Assembly (NCBI GenBank): GCA_045546175.1
Contig: JAZQCI010000019.1
Coordinates: forward strand, 26,582-90,581
Direction of reading: 5' to 3'
Source of the DNA: CAG-791 sp045546175
GTDB taxonomy: Bacteria > Bacillota > Clostridia > Lachnospirales > Lachnospiraceae
Length of the DNA: 64,000 nt
Of the stretch, positions 34,263-43,818 are shown in pieces. A program made the translations under genes and the position numbers. Numbering within the stretch: the first letter of the stretch is position 1; every line of letters starts with the position of its first letter. The notes below the pieces were generated by a model. The model saw only the letters and a program-made list of their open reading frames with translations. It did not search any database and was not told the origin of the DNA.

Positions 34263-34676
34263 CTACTCTTCCTGGTGGCAGTCAAAGCTCACATAAGGAG
34301 GGTTCTCTCCCCTCTCTTTGTCGGGCAAATACCTGTTCCAGAAATCATCAAACAGGCGGAAGATCTCTTTGTGCTTGGCCGCAATGATGAAGATCGTGAT
34401 CAAAACATAGACCGCGGACAGAATATCCGTGAAGGCCCACAAAAGATCTGCCTCTATGTTGTAGAAGATGACGCAGATGATGAAGGTATCGATGAATACT
34501 TCGCCCCATCCCCAGAGAGACTGGCGCACCGGATGATCTGTCTGTGCCGAAGCGTGCGGCTCCTGTACCGGTGCTGTCTCCTTTTCCAACTCATTTATTG
34601 TATTTGTATCTGTTTCCATGTTAATGCAGAACCGGTGCCGCAGAAGTAACCTTCTATAGCACCGGTTCATCAGCAC
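34263..34676 (-). pseudogene. Remnant of an AGCS-type sodium:alanine symporter
   Basis: Pieces of an amino-acid:cation symporter are joined: TDHPVRQSLWGWGEVFIDTFIICVI resembles the middle of AGCS carriers, and IEADLLWAFTDILSAVY through KERGENPPYVSFD resembles the C-terminal end. The N-terminal helices are replaced by a hydrophilic stretch from the intergenic region (METDTNTINELEK). Only two or three helices remain of the usual ten or more. The nominal start lies inside a hairpin (34627-34669) and has no binding site. Family assignment is by recognition and not certain. Confidence 0.55.
34627..34669. terminator. Hairpin downstream of the GH25 gene
   Basis: GAACCGGTGC and GCACCGGTTC pair around an inner AGAAG/CTTCT stem. 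The stem is strong but no U-tract follows on the minus strand, so it may protect the mRNA 3' end rather than terminate. Confidence 0.4.
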
Positions 34677-34730
34677 CCACTCAATTCTTCCTCAACGATG
34701 AACAAGTGCTGCAGAAGCCCCTTGCTTCAC

Positions 34731-35780
34731 TCATTCACTCACACTGACACTCAAATCCAGCGCCACATCCCCTTCAATGCCGTTAACAGTCCCTTTCAGG
34801 CTGTACTGCCAGCATCTGAAATTGTAAGGGAAATACAGATAATCGCCGTAATCCGCGATCCATTTGTCAAATTTCTCAAGTTCATTCATATTAAGAAGCA
34901 TGTGAAACCCGGCTGTATTGGAGTAGATCACGGGCTCATACCCCGCATTCTGGACTGTGCTGCAGAAAGCCTTGACGCCCTGCGTCCATTCCTCTCTGGT
35001 GTGGCCGCTGAGCGAACTCGAGTTGTCGGGAATCTGTACGCGCACCGCGATGGGCGCTCCCATCTCCTGCTGCGTCATTCCCAGATGCTCCAGAACGAAA
35101 TCCGCGATCTCCTTCGCGTCTTCTTCGCCGGCCGCGTCCAGATCCACGTAACAGCCCGTTCGGATTCCGACCGATTTGGCGCCGCGCATGTTCTCTTCGA
35201 ACATCTCGTCCGCCTCCAGTTCTCCGTCACCGTTTCTGACTGCGGCCCGGATCATGGCGAACGCGATCCTGTCCTCGGAGACTATCTCCCAGTCAATTTC
35301 CCCGTTCAATGAGGAGACGTCGATGCCTCTGTTTACTTTGACCCCGGGATTATCTCCTATATATTCCATTCCACCGTCCGCGGTGAGCTTGAAATCCGTC
35401 GCCGAAAAAGGATTCTTCCGCAGATTTCTGTCAACGGGATAGAAATAGTACCGCCCTTCCCACATGACGACCAGGTCCCCCGGGAACAAGTCGCGGAGCA
35501 TGGAGATCGTACTGTTGCCTGACTCAAAGGATGACTGTATGTCGAGCAGGATTCTGTTGCGCTCCTGCTCGGAGGCTTCATATTTAATCTTCTCGATCTG
35601 TCCGTCCGTGTAGACGGTTCCCTCGATCTTCGTCTCGTTGCGCAGCCTTTCAAGGCGGACAAACAGGATCGCCGACATGGCCAGGGAGGCCATCGTAATC
35701 AGGCACATAAAAAGTATGTTCAAAAAATAGAACACCTTTCTGTGGTTCGAATTATATTTATCCGTTTCCCTTTTTTCCAT
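34731..35780 (-). CDS. GH25-like (lysozyme-fold) membrane-anchored protein, probably catalytically inactive
   Basis: The 349-residue protein has a short cytoplasmic N-terminus, one membrane helix (about 16-42), a coiled linker, and a GH25 barrel from residue 150: GIDVSSLNGEIDWE (D154), FAMIRAAVRN, GIRTGCYVDLDA and, at the end, GDVALDLS. In GH25 enzymes the next strand ends in D-x-E, the catalytic pair; here it reads R247-V-Q249. Muramidase activity is therefore unlikely, and a cell-wall-binding role is possible. GAGGAG precedes the ATG, and the gene follows ilvA by 11 bases. Confidence 0.75.
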   Translation of the reverse strand: MEKRETDKYNSNHRKVFYFLNILFMCLITMASLAMSAILFVRLERLRNETKIEGTVYTDGQIEKIKYEASEQERNRILLDIQSSFESGNSTISMLRDLFPGDLVVMWEGRYYFYPVDRNLRKNPFSATDFKLTADGGMEYIGDNPGVKVNRGIDVSSLNGEIDWEIVSEDRIAFAMIRAAVRNGDGELEADEMFEENMRGAKSVGIRTGCYVDLDAAGEEDAKEIADFVLEHLGMTQQEMGAPIAVRVQIPDNSSSLSGHTREEWTQGVKAFCSTVQNAGYEPVIYSNTAGFHMLLNMNELEKFDKWIADYGDYLYFPYNFRCWQYSLKGTVNGIEGDVALDLSVSVSE

Positions 35781-35791
35781 TAAGAAACTCC

Positions 35792-37018
35792 TCAGATACT
35801 GACCGCCGCCTGTCTGACCGCATAGCCTTCGTCAGAAAGTGCCTTGATGATCTGATTCTTGTGCTCGGTGCCGAATGCTTCCAGTGTGATCCGAAGTTCC
35901 ACAGCCGCATTTCGGTTGATGGATACAAACTGATTGTGCTCAAGCTTAATGACATTTCCGCCGACTTCCGCGATGATGCCCGATACTCTGTGAAGCTCAC
36001 CCGGCTTGTCAGGGAGAAGAACGGAGACTGTGAAGATCCTGTCTCTCATGATCAGTCCCTGCTGCACAACGCTTGACATGGTGATCACGTCCATATTGCC
36101 GCCGCTCAGGATGGATACCACTTTTTTGCCCTTGCAGTCCAGCTGTTTGAGCGCCGCCACTGTCAGAAGGCCGGAATTCTCGACGATCATCTTGTGGTTC
36201 TCCACCATATCCAGGAAGGTGACGACCAGATCCGAGTCCGGCACAGTGATCACGCCGTCGAGATTCTTCTGCAGGTAGGGGAAGATCTGTGTTCCGGGCG
36301 TCTTGACAGCAGTGCCGTCCGCAATGGTGTTGATCTGCGGAAGCGTTACCACTTCACCCGCCTCCAGGGATGCCTTGAGGCAGGCCGCTCCCTCGGGCTC
36401 TACGGCGTACACTTTCGCGTTGGGCCGCAGCATCTTCATGAGCGTGGAGACGCCTGTCGCCAGTCCGCCTCCGCCTACCGGCACCAGGATGATGTCGACG
36501 AGGGGCAGGTCCTTGATGATCTCCATGGCGATCGTGCCCTGGCCGGTGGCGACGTCGAGATCGTCGAAAGGATGAATAAAGGTATATCCGTGTTCTTCGG
36601 CCAGCTTGTAGGCGTGGTCACAGGCCTCGTCATAGACGTCGCCGTGCAGAACGACCTCGGCTCCCAGCGCTTTGGTCCGGTTCACCTTGATCAGAGGCGT
36701 TGTAGTGGGCATTACGATCACCGCCTTGGCCCCGAACTGTTTGGCCGCATAAGCGACGCCCTGTGCGTGGTTTCCGGCGGAAGCCGTGATCAGGCCGCGG
36801 TCTCTCTCCTCCTTGCTCAGCGTGCTGATCTTGTAGTAAGCGCCGCGAACCTTGTAGGCACCTGTCCGCTGTCTGTTCTCCGGTTTGAGATAGACCTTTC
36901 CTCCGGTCCTCTCGCTGAAATAGTCCGAGTAGATCAGCGTTGTATCCAGTGTGACTTTCGATACGGCTTCGCAGGCCTCCTCGAATTTCTCAAGCGTCAG
37001 TTTCTCTTCCAATCCCAT
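35792..37018 (-). CDS. ilvA: Threonine ammonia-lyase (threonine deaminase) with ACT domain
   Basis: The enzyme converts threonine to 2-oxobutyrate, the entry to isoleucine. The 408-residue protein has the PLP lysine K56 in TGAYKVRGA, the ASAGNHAQG loop, the GGGGLATG phosphate-binding loop and a C-terminal ACT domain (from about 330: FTVSVLLPDKPGELHRV). One ACT domain of this length is typical of the short TdcB/IlvA1 class in Clostridia. It lies 38 bases after ftsY on the same strand, far from the ilv cluster at 15764-19787. Confidence 0.93.
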   Translation of the reverse strand: MGLEEKLTLEKFEEACEAVSKVTLDTTLIYSDYFSERTGGKVYLKPENRQRTGAYKVRGAYYKISTLSKEERDRGLITASAGNHAQGVAYAAKQFGAKAVIVMPTTTPLIKVNRTKALGAEVVLHGDVYDEACDHAYKLAEEHGYTFIHPFDDLDVATGQGTIAMEIIKDLPLVDIILVPVGGGGLATGVSTLMKMLRPNAKVYAVEPEGAACLKASLEAGEVVTLPQINTIADGTAVKTPGTQIFPYLQKNLDGVITVPDSDLVVTFLDMVENHKMIVENSGLLTVAALKQLDCKGKKVVSILSGGNMDVITMSSVVQQGLIMRDRIFTVSVLLPDKPGELHRVSGIIAEVGGNVIKLEHNQFVSINRNAAVELRITLEAFGTEHKNQIIKALSDEGYAVRQAAVSI

Positions 37019-37056
37019 GTTAAAAATCCTTTCTTTTCCGGGGTGCTGTTTAAATA

Positions 37057-37971
37057 TCAGTAGAATATAGCATCCACAAACTGGTCGGGATTAAACTTCT
37101 GCAGATCCTCAATTGCCTCTCCGACGCCGATAAATTTGACCGGAATGCCCAGTTCCGCCTGCACCGCGATCGCGATGCCGCCCTTGGCCGTGCCGTCCAT
37201 CTTTGTGAGCACGATGCCCGTCAGGTTCGTTACACTGGCAAATTCCCTTGCCTGGAAGATCGCGTTCTGGCCTGTCGTTCCGTCCAGGACGACCCAGTTC
37301 TCCCTGAAGCACCCGGGATACTCTCTCGTGATGATCCTGTCGATCTTCTCCAGCTCCTTCATGAGATTCTTTTTGTTGTGAAGGCGGCCCGCCGTATCAA
37401 TAAGAAGAATGTCTGTCCTTCTCGCTTTGGCGGCCTGCACCGCGTCATAGACGACTGCGGCGGGGTCCGAGCCTTCCGCGGCACCGATGATATCGACGCC
37501 CGCTCTCTTGGCCCACTCGCTCAGCTGCTCATTCGCCGCCGCGCGGAAGGTGTCCGCACTGGCGATCAGCACTCTTTTGCCCTGTTTTTTATAATTTGCC
37601 GCAAGCTTGCCTACGGACGTGGTCTTACCCACGCCGTTGACGCCGATCACAAGGATCACCGCCGGTCCCTTCTCGAAATCGTAGGCGTCCTTGCTCTGTT
37701 TCATCTTGTTTCTGATCCCCAGGATCAGTTCCTGACGGCAGTCGGGGCAGTATTTGATCCGCTCATCCTTCACTTTCTGCCGGAGATCATCCAGCAGTTC
37801 TTCCGTCGTCTGAACGCCGATATCTCCCATGATCATGGTCTCTTCGAGTTCCTCAAGGAATTCCTCGCTGACTTTTTCATACCCGTAAGTATTGAAAATG
37901 ATATCCATGTTGTCGGAAATGTTCGCTTTTGTTTTGCTAAGGCCCTGTTTGAGCCGTTCAAAAAAACCCAT
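37057..37971 (-). CDS. ftsY: Signal recognition particle receptor FtsY
   Basis: FtsY is the membrane receptor for the Ffh-ribosome complex. The 304-residue protein starts MGFFERLKQGLSKTK, has the NG domain with GVNGVGKTTSVGKLA, DTAGRLHNK and TKMDGTAKGG. It lacks a long acidic A domain, as usual in Firmicutes. I start at ATG 37971 after GAGGTGACT. It lies downstream of smc. Confidence 0.96.
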   Translation of the reverse strand: MGFFERLKQGLSKTKANISDNMDIIFNTYGYEKVSEEFLEELEETMIMGDIGVQTTEELLDDLRQKVKDERIKYCPDCRQELILGIRNKMKQSKDAYDFEKGPAVILVIGVNGVGKTTSVGKLAANYKKQGKRVLIASADTFRAAANEQLSEWAKRAGVDIIGAAEGSDPAAVVYDAVQAAKARRTDILLIDTAGRLHNKKNLMKELEKIDRIITREYPGCFRENWVVLDGTTGQNAIFQAREFASVTNLTGIVLTKMDGTAKGGIAIAVQAELGIPVKFIGVGEAIEDLQKFNPDQFVDAIFY

Positions 37972-38071
37972 AGTCACCTCTTCCTTTGTGGTCACCCAAG
38001 TCAAAGCCCCTGTGCGGGCCGGCGCAATGCGCGCGGGCCGCGCCTTACCGCCGCAGCACCCGCTCCCGATC

Positions 38072-41000
38072 TCAGGAGACAAGCTCCTCCTCATCGATCA
38101 GATCCACGCTCACCAGCGCGGAGACGCCCTTCTCCTGCATCGTGATTCCGTACAGCCGGTCTGCTTCCTGCATGGTCCCTCTTCTGTGCGTGATCACTAT
38201 GAACTGCGTGTATTCCGTGAGCTTGTGCAGATACTCCGCAAAGCGCACGACATTGCTCTCGTCCAGGGCCGCTTCGATCTCGTCGAGCAGGCAGAACGGA
38301 GAAGGTTTCAGATTCTGGATCGCGAACAAAAGAGCGATCGCGGTAAGCGCCTTCTCTCCTCCGGAAAGAGCGTTCATATTCTGCAGCTTTTTGCCCGGAG
38401 GCTGTGCGATGACGCGAACGCCCGCCTCCAGTATATCACGGTCTTCCATCAGCTCCAGGCGGCCTTTCCCGCCGCCGAACATGAGTTTAAAGACCTTGTC
38501 GAATTCCGCCTGGATCCTGCTGAACTGTTCCTGGAACTGCGCGCGCATGGAAGTATCCAGCTCTTCGATGATCTTCTCCAGGCTCGCCGCCGCTTCTACC
38601 AGATCGTCGTGCTGTGTCTTGAGGAAAGTATACCTCTCCATCAGTTCCCGGTACTCTTCGATCGCGTCCACATTGACGCTGCCGAGAGCTTTGATCCTCG
38701 CCTTGATCTCGGCGATCTCCTTTTTCAGCACCGATATGTCGCGGAACTGCTCATCCCTGAGCTTCATCGCGTCGCTGAGTGTAATCTCATACTCCGTCCA
38801 CATATAGGCGACCTGGTTGTCCACGTCTTCCTGAAGCCGCTCCCGGCGGTTGTGGAGTCTCACGCTCTCCTTGTCCAGGGCGTGAATCTGCTCGGAGAGG
38901 GACTCTCTGGCTGCGATCGTCTCCTGCATCGCTTTTTTGAGCTTTTCTCTCTCCTCGTTCTTATCACTTAGCGCTTTTCTTCCGTCGTCCTGGGCGTCCT
39001 GCGAATCGGACAGCTGACCCTTCAGCGAGCGGATTCTCTCCGCCCCTGTCGCGATCACGCTGTCGCCCCTGGTGATGGCTTCTTCGATCTCCTCCAGTTC
39101 TCTGCCCCGTCTGACCAGGTCTTCCCGGATTCGGTCCAGATCCTTTTGCTCGAAGGACTGCTGCTGGAGGATCTTTTCGATCTCCATGTCCCATTTGGCC
39201 AGGACCTGGGTCGCTTCGCCTTCCTCTTTGCGCATCGCGGCGAGTTTCTGCTCCAGTTCACTGACGGCGTCATTCATTTTCTGCTCTCCGTCAGCGGAGG
39301 ACGCAAGTCTCTCTTCGGCGTCCCTGCGGTCCGCCTCGAGGTCTTTTTTCTGCTGCTCGATGAGCTCCCGCTCTCTGGCCATCTCTTCCGCGCTGCCGGC
39401 CGCTTCCTTTTTCTTTTCCTGCTGGCTGGCAATGCTCATTCTGACCGTGTTCTGCCGCAGGAAAGCTTCCTGCTGCGCCTGCCGGTTCTCTTCGAGCTCT
39501 CTTCTCAGGCTCGTTCTCTCCGATTTGATGTCCTCGATGGCCTGCCCGTGCTGCTTCGTCTCCTTTTCATGCGCCTTGACGCGCTCCTGCAGCTCCGCCA
39601 TCTCGCGCCGCCTTCCCAGAAGATTGCTGCTGTTTTTAAAGGCGCCGCCGCTGATCGCGCCGCCGGGCATAAAGAGCTCGCCGTCCAGCGTCACCATTCT
39701 CACGCTGTGGCTATATTTCTTGTTGACGGCCGCCGCGTGGTCAAACCTGTCCACGATCACGATGCGCCCGAGAAGAGACGCCGCCACGGGGCGGTATCTG
39801 TCGTCGCAGCGCACAAGGGAATCCGCCAGCCCGATCACGCCGGGCTCCTGCAATACTTTGGTGTTCTTAAACTCCTGCGCTCTCCCCAGATCGTTCAGGG
39901 GCAGGAAAGTCGCCCTTCCCGCCTTCTCCCGCTTTAACAGCTCGATCATGCGCCTGGCTGTCTCGGCGTCTTTCGTGACGATGTTCTGGATATTTCCGCC
40001 CAGCGCCACTTCGATGGCGGTCTCGTATTTCTTGTCCGTCTTGAGAAGGTCCGCCACGACGCCGATCACGCCTTTTTCTGCGGACCGGTTCTGCATGACC
40101 TTCCTGACGCTTCCTCCGAAGCCCTCGTACCGCTCGGTCAGGTTGACCAGGGCGTCCAGGCGGGATTTTTCCTGATGGTAGCGGAGCTGGCTCTCGCGCA
40201 GCTGCTCGTCCTCATCTCCCAGCCTCTTCTTCATGCCGGAAATGGTGGTCTCGATCTCCTTCTGCCGCTCCTGCATCGCTTTAATGGAGGACGCGATCTC
40301 CCCGAACTGCCTGCGCAGGTCCGAGATGATCTGCGTCTGCTCGGTCTCATTGGACTGAGCCTGTTCGATCCCCACAGACAGCTCCTGCATCCTGCGCTCG
40401 TTCTCTTCCTGGCGCGCTGCGATGCTGGCAATATTCGACTTGATCGTGGCGCGCTCGCTCAGGATCCTGAGGATCTCGTTCTTGCCCAGGTCGATCTGCC
40501 TGGAATAGCGGATGATCCGGTCCGCACACGCCGCTGCGCTCTCTTTTGCCCCCAGCTGCTCTCTGCGCAGCTGCTCCAGCTTATCATCGATGTCCTTCTT
40601 CCTTGTGAGGATCTCTTCCTCTTCCCTGCGGCCTTTCTCTATTTCGGCGGATACGGACTCTTTTCTGCTCTTGAAATGCTCCGCGTTCCCGCTCGCCGCT
40701 CGGACCTGCTCCTCGATGACCTTGATGTCGCCCTCGATCTTCTCTTTGACGACACTGGCGTTTGTAATTTTGCTCTGGATCGACTCGATCTCGCTCTCAA
40801 GCCCGCTCAGCCGGGACTGCCCGCTCTCGTACTCCTCGCCGGCGCGGGTCTGGGCCTCCCTGGCCTGTTCGAGGTCCCTCTCTATGGTCTCCTCGCTCTC
40901 TTTTACCTTTTCCAGTTCCGCGATATTCTTCTGGTTCTCCAGAAGGAACAGATTGACGTCCCTGGCTTTCAGGGCATCCCGCTCCTTGAAGAAGACCTTG

Positions 41001-41635
41001 GCTTTCTCCGACTGTCTCTCCAGCGTGGGAATCTGCTTCTCGAGCTCTGTCAAAATATCGTTGATCCTGACAAGATTCTCCTTCTCGCTGGCGAGCTTCT
41101 TGAGCGTCATGTCCTTGCGTCTTTTAAACTTGACGATACCGACCGCCTCGTCAAAGAGCTCTCTGCGGTCCTCGGGCTTATCGCTCAGGATCTTGTCGAT
41201 TTGTCCCTGCCCGATAATGGAATATCCTTCCTTTCCGATTCCCGTGTCATAAAAGAGCTCGTTGATGTCCCTGAGCCTGCAGGGCGCGCCGTTCATCAGA
41301 TACTCCGTATCGCCGCTTCTGTAGATCCTTCTGGCCACCGTCACTTCCTTATAATCTGTGGGGAGCTTGTGGTCGGAATTGTCCAGTGTAATAGCCACAT
41401 ACGCGTATCCCATCGGCTTTCTGGTCTCTGTGCCGGCGAAGATGACGTCCTGCATGGAGGAGCCTCTGAGCTGTTTGACCTTCTGTTCTCCCAGTACCCA
41501 GCGCACCGCGTCCGCGACGTTGCTCTTTCCGCTGCCGTTGGGACCGACTATTCCCGTTATTCCGTTGTGAAAGTCAAATCTGATCTTGTTGGCAAAAGAT
41601 TTAAAGCCTTGTATTTCAATACATTTTAGGTACAT
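38072..41635 (-). CDS. smc: Chromosome partition protein SMC
   Basis: SMC condenses and segregates the chromosome as a long ATPase dimer with ScpAB. The 1187-residue protein has the N-terminal Walker A GPNGSGKSNV, two coiled-coil arms (about 170-500 and 680-1020) around a hinge (GFGGSVRKVM to GRIVIVD), and the C-terminal signature LSGGEKALTAIALLFAI with Walker B DEIEAALDESN. Length and domains are standard. AAAGG stands before the ATG. Confidence 0.98.
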   Translation of the reverse strand: MYLKCIEIQGFKSFANKIRFDFHNGITGIVGPNGSGKSNVADAVRWVLGEQKVKQLRGSSMQDVIFAGTETRKPMGYAYVAITLDNSDHKLPTDYKEVTVARRIYRSGDTEYLMNGAPCRLRDINELFYDTGIGKEGYSIIGQGQIDKILSDKPEDRRELFDEAVGIVKFKRRKDMTLKKLASEKENLVRINDILTELEKQIPTLERQSEKAKVFFKERDALKARDVNLFLLENQKNIAELEKVKESEETIERDLEQAREAQTRAGEEYESGQSRLSGLESEIESIQSKITNASVVKEKIEGDIKVIEEQVRAASGNAEHFKSRKESVSAEIEKGRREEEEILTRKKDIDDKLEQLRREQLGAKESAAACADRIIRYSRQIDLGKNEILRILSERATIKSNIASIAARQEENERRMQELSVGIEQAQSNETEQTQIISDLRRQFGEIASSIKAMQERQKEIETTISGMKKRLGDEDEQLRESQLRYHQEKSRLDALVNLTERYEGFGGSVRKVMQNRSAEKGVIGVVADLLKTDKKYETAIEVALGGNIQNIVTKDAETARRMIELLKREKAGRATFLPLNDLGRAQEFKNTKVLQEPGVIGLADSLVRCDDRYRPVAASLLGRIVIVDRFDHAAAVNKKYSHSVRMVTLDGELFMPGGAISGGAFKNSSNLLGRRREMAELQERVKAHEKETKQHGQAIEDIKSERTSLRRELEENRQAQQEAFLRQNTVRMSIASQQEKKKEAAGSAEEMARERELIEQQKKDLEADRRDAEERLASSADGEQKMNDAVSELEQKLAAMRKEEGEATQVLAKWDMEIEKILQQQSFEQKDLDRIREDLVRRGRELEEIEEAITRGDSVIATGAERIRSLKGQLSDSQDAQDDGRKALSDKNEEREKLKKAMQETIAARESLSEQIHALDKESVRLHNRRERLQEDVDNQVAYMWTEYEITLSDAMKLRDEQFRDISVLKKEIAEIKARIKALGSVNVDAIEEYRELMERYTFLKTQHDDLVEAAASLEKIIEELDTSMRAQFQEQFSRIQAEFDKVFKLMFGGGKGRLELMEDRDILEAGVRVIAQPPGKKLQNMNALSGGEKALTAIALLFAIQNLKPSPFCLLDEIEAALDESNVVRFAEYLHKLTEYTQFIVITHRRGTMQEADRLYGITMQEKGVSALVSVDLIDEEELVS

Positions 41636-41652
41636 TGATGCCTTTTCCCTGC

Positions 41653-42345
41653 TTAAGTTTCCTTCTTCCGAATCTTCCTGATCCCGGCGTAGGCGGCGTG
41701 CTGCTCCGCCGCTTTTTTGGACCTGCCCTCTCCCGTCCCCAGAAGATCGTCGCCCACAAACACGCCGACCCGGAAGATCTTGTCGTGCTCCGGCCCGCTC
41801 TCTTCGAGGATCTCATAGCGAAGTGTCTTTCCTCTGCCCTGCGCCCATTCCTGAAGCATGGTTTTGGAATCATAAAAGAACACTCTGTCTCTGTCCGACA
41901 AAATAAACTGCATGATAAAATGACGAGGCGGCTCGATTTCGCCGCAGTCGAGGTACATGGCCCCGATCACGGCCTCCACCACGTCGCAGAGGATCGATTC
42001 TTTGTTTCTTCCTCCGCCGGCTTCCTCCCCTTTTCCCAGACGCAGGTACTCAGGTATGCCCAGGTGCCTCGCGCAGTCCGCCAGGGACGGCTCGCACACC
42101 AGGCTGGCGCGGAGTTTCGTCAGTTCTCCCTCTCTCTTATCAGGGTATTCTTTATACAGAAAAGCGCTGGAGACCATCTCAAGAACAGCGTCTCCGAGAA
42201 ACTCCAGCCTTTCATAATCCTTATATCGACGTATCTTTTGTTCATTGGCAAAGGACGTATGGGTCAGCGCGCATTCCAGAAGATATCTGTCTCTGAAATG
42301 ATAACCTATACGTCCTTCCAGAACTTCGAGTGAAGTATTTCTCAT
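41653..42345 (-). CDS. rnc: Ribonuclease III
   Basis: RNase III cuts double-stranded RNA during rRNA maturation. The 230-residue protein has ERLEFLGDAVLEMV, the catalytic box, and a C-terminal dsRNA-binding domain (GEGRSKKAAEQHAA). Its ATG overlaps the acpP stop by four bases. The smc gene follows 17 bases later. Confidence 0.97.
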   Translation of the reverse strand: MRNTSLEVLEGRIGYHFRDRYLLECALTHTSFANEQKIRRYKDYERLEFLGDAVLEMVSSAFLYKEYPDKREGELTKLRASLVCEPSLADCARHLGIPEYLRLGKGEEAGGGRNKESILCDVVEAVIGAMYLDCGEIEPPRHFIMQFILSDRDRVFFYDSKTMLQEWAQGRGKTLRYEILEESGPEHDKIFRVGVFVGDDLLGTGEGRSKKAAEQHAAYAGIRKIRKKET

Positions 42346-42581
42346 CCTTCGGTTGCTCCCTTGATCAAAGCGAGTGCTTCTCCCACGGTGGTCACCTTGG
42401 CGGCCACTTCGGTATCAACCTTAATGTCGTATTCGTCCTCGATCCCCATGATAATGGAAGCGATATCCAGGGAATCTGCGCCGAGGTCTTCGTCAAATGT
42501 TGTATCCATTGTGATCTCGTCAGGATCAATACCGAGTACATCGGCAATAATCGTACACAGTTTCTTGAAATCTTCGTCCAT
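42342..42581 (-). CDS. acpP: Acyl carrier protein
   Basis: ACP carries growing acyl chains on a phosphopantetheine arm. The 79-residue acidic protein has the attachment serine S37 in DLGADSLD. I start at ATG 42581, seven bases after AAAGGAG; an in-frame TTG two codons earlier is not needed. It is coupled to rnc and follows plsX by 12 bases. Confidence 0.96.
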   Translation of the reverse strand: MDEDFKKLCTIIADVLGIDPDEITMDTTFDEDLGADSLDIASIIMGIEDEYDIKVDTEVAAKVTTVGEALALIKGATEG

Positions 42582-42593
42582 ATTCAATCTCCT

Positions 42594-43646
42594 TTAGTTC
42601 TCTGTTTTTTTCGACGCTGCTCTTCTGGCGGCCGCCTGTTCGTCCAGTTTCATCTCGCTGCGGAAAAGATCGTTGATCTTCTTTTCCTTAAACGTGATGC
42701 ACTGTTCCAGCGCGTGCTGGATCTCCGCCGCCTTGGAGTTGCCGTGGGTCTTAACGACCAGACCCTTGAGTCCGAGCATGGGCGCCCCGCCGTATTCAGT
42801 GGCGTCGAAGGTCTTAATCATCCCCTTGAGAGACGGTTTGATCAGGAGTGCTCCGAGCTTGCTGATCAGCGTCTTCATGAGTGCGCCCTTGAGCTCATGA
42901 AGGATCATACTTGCTACTCCCTCATACGTTTTCAAAATAGCGTTGCCTGTAAAGGCATCTGTGACCGCCACATCCACGACTCCTGCGGGAATATCTCTCG
43001 CTTCGATATTTCCCACGAAGTTGATGTCCGGGCAGTCCTTGAGAAGCTGATGAGCTTCCTTGGCCAGTGCGTTGCCCTTTTCTTCTTCCGTTCCCACATT
43101 CACAAGGCCGACCCTGGGGTTCTCTATGCCCGTCATATTGCGCATATAGATCGATCCCATCTGCGCGAACTGAAGGAGCATGGAAGCTCTGGGGTCCATG
43201 TTGGCGCCGCAGTCAATGAGCAGGACCGGTCCCTTGGCCGACGGAATAAGCGGTGCGAGCGGCGGCCTCTCAATTCCCTTGATTCTTCCTACCAGAAGCT
43301 GTCCTCCTGCGAGCGCTGCTCCTGTGCTGCCGGCCGTGACAAATGCGTCGCACTCTCCGTCCTTGACCAGGCGAAGTCCCTTCACGATCGAAGAGTCCTT
43401 CTTGGTACGGATCGCATCCACCGGAGGCTCCGCCATCTCGATCACTTCCGTACAGTTCAGGATCGTGACTCTGTCCGCCGGATACGAAAGCTTGTCAAGC
43501 TCCGCCTTTACGACCGCTTCCTGTCCCGCCAGCGTCACTTTCAGATTTGGACAAGCGTTCAGGGCGTTTACCGTGCCCTTGATGATCTCCTCCGGCGCAT
43601 TATCGCCACCCATTGCGTCTACTGCAACATGTACAAATTCACTCAT
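42594..43646 (-). CDS. plsX: Phosphate acyltransferase PlsX
   Basis: PlsX makes acyl-phosphate from acyl-ACP for PlsY (21250). The 350-residue protein has VAVDAMGGDNAPEEI at the start, the central GSTGAALAGG and the C-terminal half with EYGGAPMLGLKG. A charged Ala/Lys-rich C-tail extends it by about 20 residues. It lies between rpmF and acpP. Confidence 0.96.
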   Translation of the reverse strand: MSEFVHVAVDAMGGDNAPEEIIKGTVNALNACPNLKVTLAGQEAVVKAELDKLSYPADRVTILNCTEVIEMAEPPVDAIRTKKDSSIVKGLRLVKDGECDAFVTAGSTGAALAGGQLLVGRIKGIERPPLAPLIPSAKGPVLLIDCGANMDPRASMLLQFAQMGSIYMRNMTGIENPRVGLVNVGTEEEKGNALAKEAHQLLKDCPDINFVGNIEARDIPAGVVDVAVTDAFTGNAILKTYEGVASMILHELKGALMKTLISKLGALLIKPSLKGMIKTFDATEYGGAPMLGLKGLVVKTHGNSKAAEIQHALEQCITFKEKKINDLFRSEMKLDEQAAARRAASKKTEN

Positions 43647-43755
43647 AATACTTCCTGATCCTGCTGTTAACTAAATCTACAGACAAACACTGTTACGAAC
43701 TAAATATACTAAATAGGCTCATAGAATGCAAGTAGAGCACAATATGCTTTACGGC

Positions 43756-43792
43756 ACAAAACAATAAGCGGATGCCTTCTGGCATCCGCTTA
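43756..43792 (-). terminator. Terminator after rpmF
   Basis: A perfect 12-pair stem (TAAGCGGATGCC with GGCATCCGCTTA, loop of 4) is followed on the minus strand by TTGTTTTGT. It separates rpmF from plsX. Confidence 0.8.
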
Positions 43793-43818
43793 ACTGATTA
43801 CTCTAAATCAATTACCAA

